Source of the DNA: Metellina segmentata
Taxonomy: Eukaryota; Arthropoda; Arachnida; Araneae; Tetragnathidae
Direction of reading: 5' to 3'
Assembly (NCBI GenBank): GCA_947359465.1
Contig: OX375882.1
Coordinates: 56,790,509 to 56,854,508, forward strand
DNA: 64,000 nt
Part shown: positions 10,195 to 20,742 of the stretch, one piece after another
How the letters are laid out: the number at the start of each line of letters is the position of its first letter
Numbering within the stretch: position 1 is the first letter of the stretch
Notes under the pieces: generated by a model
Database searches by the model: none
Seen by the model: the letters and a program-made list of their open reading frames with translations, nothing else
What the model was told of the DNA's origin: nothing
Translations under genes and position numbers: made by a program

Positions 10195-11400
10195 CAATCG
10201 GCAGTGATAATTCATTTCAGGTGAAGACGACCAGACACTAGCGCAAAAGTGCTGCATTGGATCTTTTATCTTGATTACAGGACACCCACGGCTCTGACTT
10301 GGAGGACAGGGGAAAAAATTGTGTACGTCAATGCGACTTTCCAGATCGAGTAGTGAAAGGGACTAGTACGCATAATCTAGAAAACCACAGAGATAAACAA
10401 GTTGTTTTGAAAACTCTATGGGTGGGCAGCTATTCTTTATATGAATGCAACTTGCGCATAACAAAAATTTGTATTTTCTTTAGATTAAGGGGTGTTGCAT
10501 CTCTTATGTCTCACTGTCCGTTGAGAGTACCTCTGGACATTTGAATATCCAATGAAAGAATAAGAAACTACCAAACACCAACAGAAAAGTGTTCACTTGA
10601 TCTTTATCTTGATTACAAGACACCTATACGGCTCTGAATTATTGGTGAACATAAGGACAAAGTGTGTATACCAAAGCACTTTCCAGATCTATCAGTGAAA
10701 GGGACTAGTTCACATAATTTAGAAACTCACTAAATTAAACAAGTAATTTTGAAAACTCTATGGGTGGACACAGCTATTCTTTATATGAATACCATTTGCG
10801 TACAACAAAATTTGTATTTTTTTTAGTTTAAGGGTGGTGTATTTCTTATGTCTCACTGTCCAGTTAAGAGTTCTTCTGGACATTTGTCTATCCAATGAAA
10901 GGATAAGAGGCTACCAAACACCAACAGAAAAATTTTCACTGACACCCACGGCTCAGAATTAATGGGAGGACAGAAAAACAAATTGTGCAAACCAAAGCAC
11001 TTTCCAGATCCAGCAATGAAAATGAATAGTTCACATAATCTAGAAACTCACTAAACTAAAGAAGTTATTTTGAAAACTCTATAGGTGGACAGCTATTTTT
11101 TATATGAATGTAATTTGAACCCAACAAAATTTAGATCTATTAGTCTTTTAAGGGGTGGTTTAAACCTCACTGTCCATTTATAGCACTTCCAGGAATCTGC
11201 ATATCAAACGAGAAAATAATTCATTTTAGGTGAAGGCTATCAAACACTCTGACACACTAGTACTCACTGGATATTTATCTTGATGAAAAGACCAAGTTTC
11301 TGGCTTGGAATACTGAAGAAAAAATCATGAAAATGAACACATCAGACTTTCATATCTAGTATTGAAAGATCTAGGATATACTGTTTTGTTGGTGCTTATC
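10195..11400. repeat. Degenerate ~320-350-bp tandem repeat, about 3.5 copies
   Basis: Landmarks such as GACACCCACGGCTCTGA (near 10278, 10619, 10939 and weakly 11289), CTTTCCAGATC, AAAACTCTATGGGTGG and CTATTCTTTATATGAATG recur in the same order. Spacings are about 341, 320 and 350 bp. The copies differ by many substitutions and small deletions. The open frame at 10299-10544 is not conserved between copies, so it is not a gene. Confidence 0.8.
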
Positions 11401-11458
11401 CCATGGTGCTAGAAAATTATACACCAAGACATTGTGCAAAACTATGGCTACGGAAAAA

Positions 11459-11476
11459 CTCTCTCTCTCTCTCTCT
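11459..11476. repeat. (CT)n microsatellite
   Basis: Nine uninterrupted CT dinucleotides. Confidence 0.95.
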
Positions 11477-11558
11477 AATAATTTCAAAATAAAAAATAAT
11501 TAAAAGATCTAAATTAGTAACAATTACCACCAAATTTGGCTTCATAAAAGCTGTTCAA

Positions 11559-11615
11559 CCTTTTGACTACGGCTATAGATATAGCAATCACGATATACCA
11601 GCCATAGTCTAAAGG
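11559..11615. mobile_element. 57-bp inverted-repeat mini element
   Basis: The left arm CCTTTTGACTACGGC and the right arm GCCATAGTCTAAAGG are imperfect inverted copies. TTAA (11616-11619) follows on the right and TCAA precedes on the left. The same right arm with TTAA closes the 60-bp minisatellite at 34.7 kb, so the two are probably related. Confidence 0.5.
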
Positions 11616-11619
11616 TTAA

Positions 11620-12389
11620 AACCAGAAAGGTTAATACTTCTACTGTTATCTGCTTGGCTAATTTGGCGATATTTTACACAAAATGTAGCCAAGTATATGG
11701 GAAAATTAACCCACAACAAATAATAAATATTTTAGAAAAAAAGTTGATTTCTATTTTCTTCAAAAATTAATCTAGAAATCACTGATTTTTTACGTTTCTG
11801 TTTTATTGTTGCCTCGTCCATGGCCGGTAACTTTGAAAATGGCGACAAAAAAATTTTTATCCTAAAGAAAAATCCAAAAATTATTTTTTTCCGGAAGACA
11901 GACGGAAAAGTTGGAAGGTATAAAATTTCTTCATGATGCATATTATTTCTTACCCAATATTACCAGCATAGTTACCCGTAAAGAAGTAGTCCTGAGTAAA
12001 TGTATAAACGATAAATACCACACAAGAAAAAGAAGACATCAGATAGGACTTTATATAGCGGGAAATATTAAAATCTGTTGTAAAAACAAACTCCAAAGGG
12101 GAAGTATACCATTGGTCAAGTCTCATACATAACACATTTGCTATGCTCGTTCACGTTGACTTGACGACAGCTGAATGTACCTGATAAGAAATAGTACATC
12201 GCCTTCATGTGCGGTTTGATTGGTTATCAGAGACGGTAAACCGATTTCTGGAAATCAACGTGATTCTTATATTCTAGAATTATTTGCAGGGAAACACAAA
12301 TAAGTGGAATTTCTTCAGATGAAGTGTTTGACCTCAGCGATACTTTACGACTGGGAGACAGAGCTTTGAATTCTCACTGTCCCTATTTT
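11620..12389. other. Non-coding AT-rich stretch
   Basis: Two mirror-overlapping short frames (11911-12132 plus, 11950-12135 minus) have no recognisable features. Nothing else noted. Confidence 0.35.
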
Positions 12390-12460
12390 GATCCCGGACC
12401 GTTGTCAATAGCACGTTGTGTTGCTCAAGTGGGATGTTATTAAAATAGCTACCTACCTCT
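12390..12460 (+). mobile_element. SINE 3' tail fragment
   Basis: GATCCCGGACCGTTGTCAAT, then TGTGTTGCTCAAGTGGGATG and a tail AGCTACCTACC match the end of the common SINE body. The head and most of the body are missing. Confidence 0.65.
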
Positions 12461-12530
12461 TTGTCCTTATGTCCCTCCTCGATTAATCTTAATCCTCCAA
12501 AGTGGTTACGAAGAGATATCTAGGGCATCG

Positions 12531-12855
12531 CAGACCAAGCGGTATAGTGGTTAAGGTGTTAGCCTGTAGATCTGAAGGTTCCTGGTTCGAATCCGGGTCC
12601 GGGCATGAATATTTGTAAGCGCATGATGTAGAGGCGGCTGGTGCACTTTAAATCTGTCGTGGCCGAAAGTGCTCACATTGGGTTGGTGTGGAAGTTTAGA
12701 GTGGGGCGCCAGCTCAGGTGTTGCCTCGTCATCTGACCGTGGTTCAAAATTACAAGGTGTTGTCCTAGGATCTTTCCCTTAAGGGACTAATCCCGGACCT
12801 TCGTCAATAGCCCGTTGAGTTGCCCTAGTACGACGTTAATTAAAATTACCATTAC
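12531..12855 (+). mobile_element. SINE A, first of a tandem pair
   Basis: Complete head A (GGTATAGTGGTTAAGGTG, GGTTCGAATCCGGGTCC), body and tail. A left target copy CTAGGGCATCG at 12520-12530 resembles CTAGTACATCAAG at 12856-12868. It shares private differences with the next copy, including GCGCATGATGTAG, AAAGTGCTCACATTG, CCTAGGATC and CCGTTGAGTTG. Confidence 0.9.
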
Positions 12856-12868
12856 CTAGTACATCAAG

Positions 12869-13194
12869 GCCGACCAACCGGTATAGTGGTTAAGGTGTTA
12901 GCCTCTAGATAGGAAGGTTCCTGGTTCGAATCCGGGTCCGGGCATGGATGTTTGTAAGCGCATGATGTAGAGGCGGCTGGTGCACTTTAAATCTGTCGTG
13001 GCCGAAAGTGCTCACATTGGGTTGGTGTGGAAGTTTGGAGTGGGGCGCCAGCTCAGGTGTTGCCTCGTCATCTGACCGTGGTTCAAAATTACAAGGTGTT
13101 GTCCTAGGATCTTTCCCTTAAGGGACTAATCCCGGACCTTCGTCAATAGCCCGTTGAGTTGCTCTAGTACGACGTTAATTAAAATTACCATTAC
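12869..13194 (+). mobile_element. SINE A, second of a tandem pair
   Basis: Nearly identical to the copy 339 bp upstream and followed by CTAGTGCATCAAG (13195-13207). Because both copies carry the same private changes, the pair looks like duplication of one inserted SINE together with its target repeat, not two separate insertions. Confidence 0.9.
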
Positions 13195-13207
13195 CTAGTG
13201 CATCAAG

Positions 13208-13468
13208 AGGTATTTTAATTAAAGTCGCATCGGAGTAACACAAAGGGGCTATTGGAGACGGTCCGGGATCATACCCGAAGGGAAAGATCCGAGGACACCA
13301 CATTCAGATGACGAGGTCCTTTCACACCTCGCCAACACTAGGATGAGGTAACGACAGATTTAACGTGTACATCAATCATCTTTGCACACAGCGGTCTTTG
13401 GATGGATTCGAACTAGCAACCCTCCGGTTGCTAATCTGTTACTCTTCAAACAAGGATACCGCAACCTC
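13208..13468 (-). mobile_element. SINE C, minus strand
   Basis: Tail first (GGTATTTTAATTAAAGTCGC), then GGTCCGGGATCATACCCGAA, CAGATGACGAGGTC, CGACAGATTTAACGTG and head GGATTCGAACTAGCAACCCT with TTGCTAATCTGTTACTCTTC. About 30 bp of the mid body is deleted near 13302. Confidence 0.8.
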
Positions 13469-13469
13469 G

Positions 13470-13641
13470 TGCATGAAGAACTGACTAATTTTGCTGATGA
13501 CGAGGAATTTCCTCATCAAGATACTGCCGTTTTTAATGATGTCATTTTCGTTTTAATGATGAGATACCTCATTCGTCAAAATCTGGTTGATATCTTCCAA
13601 TGGAGAGATATCTCGAAAAGCCAGTCACCAGAAGGGTTATA
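13470..13641. mobile_element. Palindrome element, degenerate copy
   Basis: Contains GATGACGAGGAATTTCCTCA, ATGATGAGATACCTCAT and AGAGATATCTCG blocks and ends CCAGAAGGGTTA, a relative of the family right end. The left terminus is not clear. Confidence 0.5.
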
Positions 13642-13686
13642 ATTTAAAAAGAAAGGTTGAAGATTAAATACATATAAGTACGACGT

Positions 13687-14020
13687 AGAGGGGTCATGTA
13701 GTCCAGGTGGTTGTGTCCCGGATAAGCAACCGGAGAGTTGCGATTTCGAAACTCGATCCAACCAGACTGTCATGTACGTGGGGATTGGTGCACCTGAAAT
13801 ACGCAGTGTCCTTAAATGTCCACATGCTGACGTGATGTGGAAGTTTGGAGAGTCGGATTCTAGCTCATATGTTGGCCTCGGTATCTCAACGGGGTTGAAA
13901 ATTACTTTTATTCCAAGGGAAAGATTCGAGGTCTTGGCCTCGGATCTTTCCCATCGGGATGTATCCCGGACATTCACCAATATTCTTCCGTGTTCTTTCC
14001 ATGCGACGGAATTTCAAACC
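13687..14020 (+). mobile_element. SINE C
   Basis: Head with ATAAGCAACCGGAGAGTTGC and body with GTGGAAGTTTGGAGAGT. The block around GGAAAGATTCGAGGTCTTGG is followed by CTCGGATCTTTCCCATCGGG, so the GATCTTTCCC block appears once inverted and once direct. The tail is altered (CCGTGTTCTTTCCATGCGAC). Confidence 0.75.
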
Positions 14021-14117
14021 ACATCTACGAAAGGACAATATTTTTTCAATTTTTTTATGTTCTTGTGTAATTACAGGTAGTTTTCGATGGAAGAAAGAAT
14101 AAACGTAGCAAGGAGTG

Positions 14118-14395
14118 GGTAGGTAGGTATTTAATTATCATCGGACTGGAGCAATACGACGGGTATTGGCAACGGTGAGGGATCAGAACCCGCATGGAAA
14201 GATCCGAGGACAATACAACGTAATTTTGAACCACGGTCTGATGACGATGCAACATCTGAGCTGGCACCCCACTCTCCAAACTTCCACACCAACCCAACGT
14301 GAGGACTTTCGGCCACGACAAATTTAAGGTGCACAAGCACATACGCTTACAAAAAATCATACACTGACCCGGATTTGCACAAGGAACCTACCGAT
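14118..14395 (-). mobile_element. SINE A, minus strand
   Basis: Reversed body is clear (GGAAAGATCCGAGGACAATA, TGAGCTGGCACCCCACTCTC, CCTTAAATTT on the minus strand) and ends in the head A region (GACCCGGATTTGCACAAGGA). AGCAAGGAGTGGGTAGGTA stands both just before it (about 14107) and just after it (about 14399). This could be a target duplication or the overlapping tail of the next SINE. Confidence 0.75.
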
Positions 14396-14411
14396 CTAAG
14401 CAAGGAGTGGG

Positions 14412-14590
14412 TAGGTAAGTAATTAATTGATGCCGGACTGGAACAAAACAGCGGGCGGTGTGTGACGGTGTGGGATCAAAACCCGAGGGGAAATCTTTCA
14501 AGACAACGCCACGTAATTTTTAACCTTGGTCAAATGACGAGGTCGTTCCCCACTCTCCATATTTCCATACCACGCCAAGAAAAGGAAGTG
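14412..14590 (-). mobile_element. SINE C body fragment, minus strand
   Basis: Tail and 3' body (GTAATTAATTGATGCCGGAC, GTGTGGGATCAAAACCCGA, CAAATGACGAGGTC) end abruptly near CATACCACGCCA, where plus-strand SINE sequence begins. Confidence 0.65.
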
Positions 14591-14599
14591 ATGTTGGTG

Positions 14600-15023
14600 T
14601 ACGTTAAACTTGTCGTGGCCTTCAATGTTCTAACGCTGTCGTTCTGCGGAAGTTTGGAGAATGGGGTGTCGTCTCAGGTGTCGACTTCGTCATCGGACCA
14701 AAAATAGGACGTGTTGTCCTCGGAAATTTCTCCGGACATATCTCTTCGGTATCCATATAATATCCCACTGTCTTTCTCCAGTGCGACTTCTGAATTCCAG
14801 AGCAACGATCTTCGCAAGGACAATCGGACGATCGTTGCGTTGTGCGGAAGTATGGAGAATGAAGTGTTCTCTCAGGTTCCCACTTCGTCATCAGACACGA
14901 AATAAGACATGTTGGCCTCGAATTTACCTCCAGACCTCTCTTTTCGTCATCCATCCAATTGCCCACCGTCTTTCTCCAGTGCGACTTGAATTCTAGAACA
15001 ACGATCTTCGCAAGGACAATCGG
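14600..15023 (+). repeat. SINE-derived tandem duplication, ~196-bp unit, two copies
   Basis: A plus-strand SINE body fragment (GTACGTTAAACTTGTCGTGG, GGAAGTTTGGAGAATGGGGT, CTTCGTCATCGGACC) leads into CTCCAGTGCGACTTCTGAAT and AACGATCTTCGCAAGGACAA. The second unit (about 14828-15023) repeats this order, including AACGATCTTCGCAAGGACAA. SINE sequence has thus become part of a local tandem repeat. Confidence 0.75.
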
Positions 15024-16155
15024 CTTTTAATTCCGATCTCCTTGTTCAACCGCAGCTTCTCAACGGAAGAAGGAGCACACGAAGAAAAGGGAAAATAAAA
15101 CGAATCGAGGCGTTTTTTCCACAACTCCCGACAAGAACCAGGTCCCAAATTCAAAAGCCCACGCTCAAATGCGCCTGCTAAGAGCGAGCAACTCCCAAAT
15201 TAAAGTTTAAACAAATCAAACACTTTTTTACCTGCGCACACAGGAAAAAATAACAATCCCATTCACTTTGTTTAGACACGCTTGGTGCTCCGATTCTTCG
15301 GCCTCATGAGGAATCCTCGAGAAAAAGAGGCTATAGCTTTTTAATTTTCAGAACGAGCCTGTTTTTTCCCCCGAAACAAAAGGCAGAAAAGCGAGAAGAG
15401 GAACGCACTGAAATTCTCGACCTTTTTCAAAACCCCTTTCGCCTCGAACCCCCCTTAAAAACTTTGGCAACCGTGTAATTACACCCAGCCTTCGTTATTT
15501 ACCTAGGTAGTCACACATGCACCCCTTCTCGCCAAACCACACCGCCAAACAAATAAACAACAAACCGAAATTTTTCGTCCAGGCTGTTTTCTCGGTACGT
15601 CTAAAACGGAACTGATTTGTTGGGAAGGATTTAGTTGTTTTTATTATTATCGTTTTCCCTCTGTGCTTTTTAAACTCTTAACTGGGGAGAACGATGCCTG
15701 GGATCGAGAAGGAGGGGGTGGAACGGGCGAATCCAATTGCCGGTGTCACTGTTTGATAGAATAGTCCCCGAGGGGTTGGGGAGGGAAAGGGATGCGAGCA
15801 ATGACATAAGTGGCCGTGTAGAAAGATAATTGTGTCTGGGAGGAGAGTGGGTGGGGAAGGGGGGGGGAGGAGAGGAGAGAAAAACGGATTGAGAGAACAA
15901 ATTTCGGGAATGGTGTCTGTCAGATTGAGGTCAGAATGATAGAGGGTTGGTGTGGTTCGAGGCATTCGTCAACTTATGCAGGCGATCGCGGGAGCTGGAG
16001 GATGGACTTGGCGGTTCTTACCCCCTCCGTGGCGTTGTTGATTTCGTTCATAAATCGCAAGCCATTAGCAGGGAATCCGTGTTGCGTTTATCGGTGCGGC
16101 AGAACTGATTTGCGACAAGTCCATGGCATCTTGCTGAAACCTTTAATACCATGCG
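15024..16155. other. Single-copy, GC-richer non-coding stretch
   Basis: No SINE or satellite seen between 15030 and 16150. There is a polypurine run near 15840-15900 (G-rich, GGGAAGGGGGGGGGAGG) and several C-rich runs. Overlapping antisense frames at 15670-15965 are proline/serine-rich by composition only. No recognised gene. Confidence 0.45.
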
Positions 16156-16494
16156 GCCGACCAAGGTCTGGTGTTAATAATTTTAGATTCTGCCTCTAGA
16201 TCGGAAGATTTTTTTTGGTCGAATCCAGGTCAATGTATGAATGTTTGTAAGCGTATGGTATAAAAGCGTTTGGTGCATCTTAAATCTGTCGTGGACGGAA
16301 GTTCTCGCGTTGGGTTGGTGTGGAAGTTTGGAGAGTGGTGTGGCAGCTCAGGTGTTGCCTCGTCATATGACCGTGGTTTAAAATTATGTGGTGTTATCCT
16401 CGAATCTTTCCCTTAGGGTATTAATCCAGGACCGTCACCACTAGCCCGTTGTGTTGTTCTAGTACGACGTTAATTAAAAATTACCAATTAATAA
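16156..16494 (+). mobile_element. SINE A, diverged
   Basis: Head A is damaged in the A box but the B-box zone (GGTCGAATCC) survives. The body is full (ATCTTAAATCTGTCGTGG, GGAAGTTTGGAGAGTGGTGT, CTCGTCATATGACCGTGG) and ends GACGTTAATTAAAAATTACC. Confidence 0.85.
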
Positions 16495-16502
16495 ATACCA
16501 GG

Positions 16503-16560
16503 GGAGTTGTAGGTGGCGCAGTTCGATTCCTCCATGGGTGTATTTCTCTCTTCAGTGACA
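16503..16560 (+). mobile_element. SINE D fragment
   Basis: TTGTAGGTGGCGCAGTTCGA followed by TTCCTCC and GGTGTATTTCTCTCTT matches, in reverse complement, the 25813-25740 part of SINE D. It includes the B box AGTTCGATTCC. Confidence 0.55.
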
Positions 16561-16670
16561 GCAATACGCTGCTTGTGCGTGTATGTCGATTTAAGACGTT
16601 GTTGGGCGCAGCTCGACCAAATATAACCCAACCAAGTAATACAAAACTTTTCCCAATGACATTAACTTAA

Positions 16671-16891
16671 CTCTCCTGGTGGTTATATCTACGATGTATC
16701 GCGTCATAAGCAAAACTGACCAGATCTCGATGGACGCGATATAGCGTCATAAGAAGAAAGCTAAGCTGGTCTTGGTCTCAACATCCCCATCAAAACTCGA
16801 CTATCAAAATCTTGATGATGAGATATCTCGTTATAGGCAAAATTGTTTAGATCTTCATGGACGAGATATACCGTCTACACCACTTGGAGAG
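16671..16891. mobile_element. TTAA-flanked palindrome element, complete
   Basis: TTAA at 16667-16670 and 16892-16895 bracket 221 bp. The left end CTCTCCTGGTGGTTATAT and right end ACACCACTTGGAGAG are inverted. The interior alternates ACGATGTATCGCGTCAT, CGCGATATAGCGTCAT and GATGAGATATCTCGTTAT with the spacer AAACTGACCAGATCTCGATG. One of the best-bounded copies. Confidence 0.85.
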
Positions 16892-17021
16892 TTAAATACT
16901 CCCAAGAACAGACTTTGGCATCATAAATTCTCAAAGTGATGGAATTCTCCACCTCCAAGCTTCTACATTGACTTTATAATAATAAACAAATGAATGAATG
17001 TTCATCGTGTATTTGCATTTT

Positions 17022-17303
17022 CTAAATTGTATATAGTTTGTATTTTATTTTATTTCCTCCTACTCTATGTGCACAATTTTTGCTATCCATTTTCCAGTCC
17101 CTGAATACTTGACGGTCCATGATTTGACCATCTCTAGTCACTTTCTTTACGTAACATTTTTCATTTTTGTTAAATGTTTTATATACATAGTGGACCATTA
17201 CGGCTTTTCCTGATTCCTGTAACGCCTCCTTAACCCTACTTCTTCTTCGTCTTCTCTTCGAAAATTGTCCTGTAGTGTCCAGCCTATGGTGCAAAAACCT
17301 GTT
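17022..17303 (-). CDS. Unrecognised open frame, about 90 residues
   Basis: An antisense frame is open from just after a TAG near 17303 to the stop at 17022. It encodes a basic protein with an arginine run (residues about 15-20, KRRRRRSR) and a lysine/aspartate-rich second half (KNEKCYVKK, RDWKMDSKN). No in-frame ATG is seen at the apparent start, where the codon is TTG. Upstream sequence is a 115-bp tandem duplication that overlaps the first part of the frame. It could be an exon or a relic of a mobile-element protein; I recognise no family. Composition looks more protein-like than most frames here, but that is weak evidence. Confidence 0.2.
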   Translation of the reverse strand, partial: NRFLHHRLDTTGQFSKRRRRRSRVKEALQESGKAVMVHYVYKTFNKNEKCYVKKVTRDGQIMDRQVFRDWKMDSKNCAHRVGGNKIKYKLYTI

Positions 17304-17478
17304 CTAAACAGTCACCAAGGGCCAATTGTTTATCCTACTTAGAACTATATCCCCATTTGGTTCGTCTTGTCTTCGAAAATTGTCCTGTAGTGTCAAGCCT
17401 TTGTTGCAAAAACCTGTTCTAAACTGTCACCAAGGGCGAATTATTTATCCTACTAAGAACTAGATCCTAGTAAGAACT
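17249..17478. repeat. 115-bp direct duplication, two copies
   Basis: CTTCGAAAATTGTCCTGTAG, CAAAAACCTGTTCTAAAC and GTCACCAAGGGC recur at a 115-bp offset (17256 and 17371), about 90 percent identical by eye. The overlap with the antisense open frame argues against a functional gene end there. Confidence 0.85.
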
Positions 17479-17504
17479 CCATCTTTCCCTTGGAAAAAAA
17501 AGGA

Positions 17505-17587
17505 CTGTTTTATCCCGACGAGATATCTCGTCTATAGTAATAATAACCAGACCTTAGACGAGATATCTCGTCAATTCATTTGGAGGG
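17505..17587. mobile_element. Palindrome element, truncated, with two perfect palindromes
   Basis: Holds GACGAGATATCTCGTC exactly at 17517-17532 and 17557-17572, separated by TATAGTAATAATAACCAGAC. The right end CATTTGGAGGG is followed by TTAA (17588-17591). The left terminus is not preserved. Confidence 0.75.
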
Positions 17588-17591
17588 TTAA

Positions 17592-18235
17592 GGTGGACTA
17601 TACATCTAAAAGTCGCATTGGTCTAACAATATCCACCAACGACGTCCAATCCAATCCAGAAAACATCAATGAGTCAATACCGAGTTGAGACCTAGTTCCT
17701 TCAACTTGCACCCAGTTCACTTGATAATTTATTTTTTCTTCGCAATTCTCATTAAGACTTTCTCGTGGAACGAAGTGTTCTAAGAACACCTACCCAGAAA
17801 TGGCTTTCTTATATGTTCACTGAAGCTAGCTGGTTAGTCATTTTGTCCACGTTTTATTCTAGCAATCACACCACAGTGATGTCGTACATAATCTATCTGT
17901 AATGGCTTTTACCATTACCTGATGGTTTCTCAAGTGAACACACACTTTAACCATTTGTAAAATAAGTACTGATGCCCATTGTTGTGTTTTTAGGTTTAAA
18001 ACAGGCTGCATATTTTTTAACTACTAAATTCGTTTTGTCCTAATACCCGACCATTCGCACCTTTGGCCTTCGATAATTCAAGGGGCGAACTCATGTCTAA
18101 TTACAAAGAAGTATCCAGTAGGCAACAACTACTACTTCTAAGAGGGACTATCACTAACACGAAGTCGGCTATAAATCGGAACTCGTACCTGGGACTTACT
18201 GGGCGGCAGACAAATACTGTGACCACTATAATTTT
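17592..18235. other. Non-coding stretch
   Basis: No recognised repeat or gene. Two short open frames (17598-17789 minus and 18063-18248 plus) lack identifiable features. Confidence 0.35.
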
Positions 18236-18426
18236 TTCTAACGATTAGTTTTCTTCTAACGATGAGATATAGCGTCCACGTCAAGATATGGCCAGTTTTC
18301 CTCTAATGACGAGATAGTGTCCATCAAGAACTGGTCAGCTTTCTTCTAATGACGAGATATAGTGTCCAACAAGATCTGGGTAGTTTTGCTAAAGACGAGA
18401 TACTCCGTCAGGACAATCACAAGGGG
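18236..18426. mobile_element. Palindrome element with ~55-bp internal repeats
   Basis: Four blocks of the form TTCTTCTAATGACGAGATAT, GTGTCCATCAAGA and CTGGTCAG follow one another. The right end GACAATCACAAGGGG meets TTAA at 18427-18430. The left terminus is missing. Confidence 0.7.
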
Positions 18427-18430
18427 TTAA

Positions 18431-19181
18431 ATATCTGGAAGTATTGTGAAAATAATTTCACAACGGAAATTTTATTTACTGTCTTCTATTCTTAGAAGCT
18501 ATAAAGGTGTGGAGGCTGAAATCATTAAGTTAATTATGAATTTAAATAATTGTTCGACTTCTACAAAATGTCAGTACTTTATGTTTCTCCAAAATACGTT
18601 GTTATTTATCACATGTACTCGTAGTGTGATCTCAGAAGTAACACACGTGATTATAACACAATGGATAAATCTTAGGTCAGATGTAAGTAAAACAGAAAAA
18701 GACACGGAAAATGTATAAATTATTCAAAAATTAGAGACAATCGATCCTTATGTGCGAAATACACACAGCAAAAAAATATATAAATATATACAATGTCGTT
18801 ATCATAAATATAAATAAGGATAAACATCGATAATCTTCGGCAATCTCTCGCAAATTGTGAGCGCACGCATCCTTATTGTCATTCAAACCGAAGAGATATA
18901 ATCTGTACAATCGAAAAATTTCCGGCAAAATTTAATCCATTTATAGTGAATACAAAAAAAATTACGTAAGCCTGCTTCAACAGCGTTGTTGATTCTTATC
19001 AAAATAATGGGGCTGTTTCAAATACCAGAAAAATGACGTATGTTTTAAATGGTGGAAAACAAAAAGATTGCAGGTCTCTAGATTCCCTTGATTAGGACGT
19101 AAAGGACGTAAACGCCATTATAATATGTGATACCAGTACATAAAATTTACATAGGAGAAAAAAGTAAACGTTTTCGAATAT
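18431..19181. other. AT-rich non-coding stretch
   Basis: No recognised gene. The plus frame at 18446-18718 (90 codons) has no domain I can name and no supporting signals. Confidence 0.35.
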
Positions 19182-20453
19182 ACTACTGTGATCAAAATTA
19201 TCCGGAATGCTTCCTTTAAAATACGTGCATAGTAGATATCGCATGCAAACTTTTAACAAATATTTTTACGACTTATATAAATATGTGGCAACAGTCAGGG
19301 ATTTATTTAATTTTATCGAATGAAAATAAATTGGTTTTTAACAAGGGAAGAATTTTCACTTCATTGGTTTTCCAAATGTCGAATGCGATTGAGCAAAGAA
19401 CATGCATATAATTTTGTTTCCGCAATGGAATTTCTGCTACAAACACATTTGAAATGTTACAAAAAGCTTTTACAGACGACTGTTTATCAAAAACAACAGT
19501 ATTTGATTGGTATAAAAAGTTTAAAGACGGTAGAGAATCCGTCGTAGATGATTCGCGATCTGGTAGACAATCCACTACGACTAATGATCAACATGTCAAC
19601 CAGGTCAGAGAATTGGTGCTTAGTGATCTCCCGTTTAACAATAAGAGACATTATTGAACAAGTTCATATATCATTCGGTTCCTGTCATTAAGGATCATTT
19701 CTCGAGTTGTTCCAAAAACTTTGAATTTGTTCCAAAAACAACAATGCGTTAGTGTCTCGAGAGATGCTTTCTCAAGGCAACTCCTTTTTAAAAAGCATCA
19801 TTACCAGTGATGAAACGTGGTTCCATGCTTTTGATACAGAAACAGCTCAACAATCAAGTGAATGGTGCTTGAAAGGTAAAGCCAGATCGAAATGACCACG
19901 TAAAGTCGCTCAAAAATCAAGGTAATGTTGACGGTTTTCTTCGACTGTCGTGGTGTTGTGTATTATGAATTTCTACCAACTGGCGAGACGGTAAATACAG
20001 ATTATTACTTGAGTGTTTTGCGCCGTTTGTGAAGCGATTCGTCGAAGACGACCTGAATTGTGGCGAGATAACTCATGGGTTTTGCATCAAGATTATGCGC
20101 CTTCTCAAAATGCCATTATTATTTGTAACTTTTTGACAAAGCATTCAACAAATACGGCCCCACAAGCTCCGCATTTGCCTGATATGGCACCGTGTGACCT
20201 TTTCTTATTTCCACGGGTGAAACTTCCTCTTCGTGGTCACCGTTGTCACTGATGCAGCAATAAATTCGATACGAACCCTGACGGGGTTTCACAAAAATGA
20301 CTATGAGGCATGTTTATAGAGTTGGAAAAAAAACATTGGTAGAAGTGTATTGTAGTCGGAGATTACTTTGAAGGAGATGTAATAAATTTTGATCAATAAA
20401 TTGATACTTTTTGTTTTATGACAGCACTTCGGGAACTTTTTGATCACTGTAGT
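19182..20453 (+). mobile_element. mariner-like element, dead
   Basis: Terminal inverted repeats start ACTACTGTGATCAAAA on the left and, complemented, ACTACAGTGATCAAAA on the right, enclosing 1272 bp, the usual mariner size. Target TA is not clean at the edges, suggesting decay. The interior is a broken transposase gene (described separately). It is bordered by non-repetitive sequence, and no second copy is seen in the window. Confidence 0.9.
19320..20252 (+). pseudogene. mariner transposase pseudogene
   Basis: The gene is split over at least two frames. The N-terminal DNA-binding region (REEFSLHWF, then HAYNFVSAMEFLLQTHLKCY) runs at 19320-19547. The frame then shifts to 19454-19657 (KTTVFDWYKKFKDGRES, RSGRQSTTTNDQHVNQV). 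The catalytic region follows with ITSDETWFHAFD near 19800-19835, GVVYYEFLPTGETVN near 19955, and then LHQDYAPSQ and PDMAPCDLFLFP in 20013-20252. The last two catalytic aspartates are 34 residues apart, the DD34D spacing of mariner. Frameshifts near 19500 and between 19660 and 20010 plus in-frame stops make it inactive. Confidence 0.9.
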
Positions 20454-20742
20454 GTACCGTTCCCCCCAAGCATGATAATTTAAAATAAATATCCTGAGGA
20501 AATTTTGGATTTTTTTTCTAAAGTTAATCGAACAGACAACAGTGAAACCAATAGAAAAGAATAGTAGGAGTAAACGCAATTCATTCAGGTTGTCCCTGAA
20601 AGTTAGATTTAAACATGGGCAGGCTCTAAAGCCCTTTATTCATTACATTAACCAGAAAGTAAACAAATTTGGTTAAAATAAAAAAAAGGCAGGAAAAATT
20701 ATCAGTTTTCCTCAATTATCAATTTATATGAAACATTTATTA

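Noticed and set aside
15670..15965. Proline/serine-rich antisense frames as a secreted protein
   Set aside because: Two overlapping frames of the same C-rich strand, no signal peptide pattern or conserved motif.
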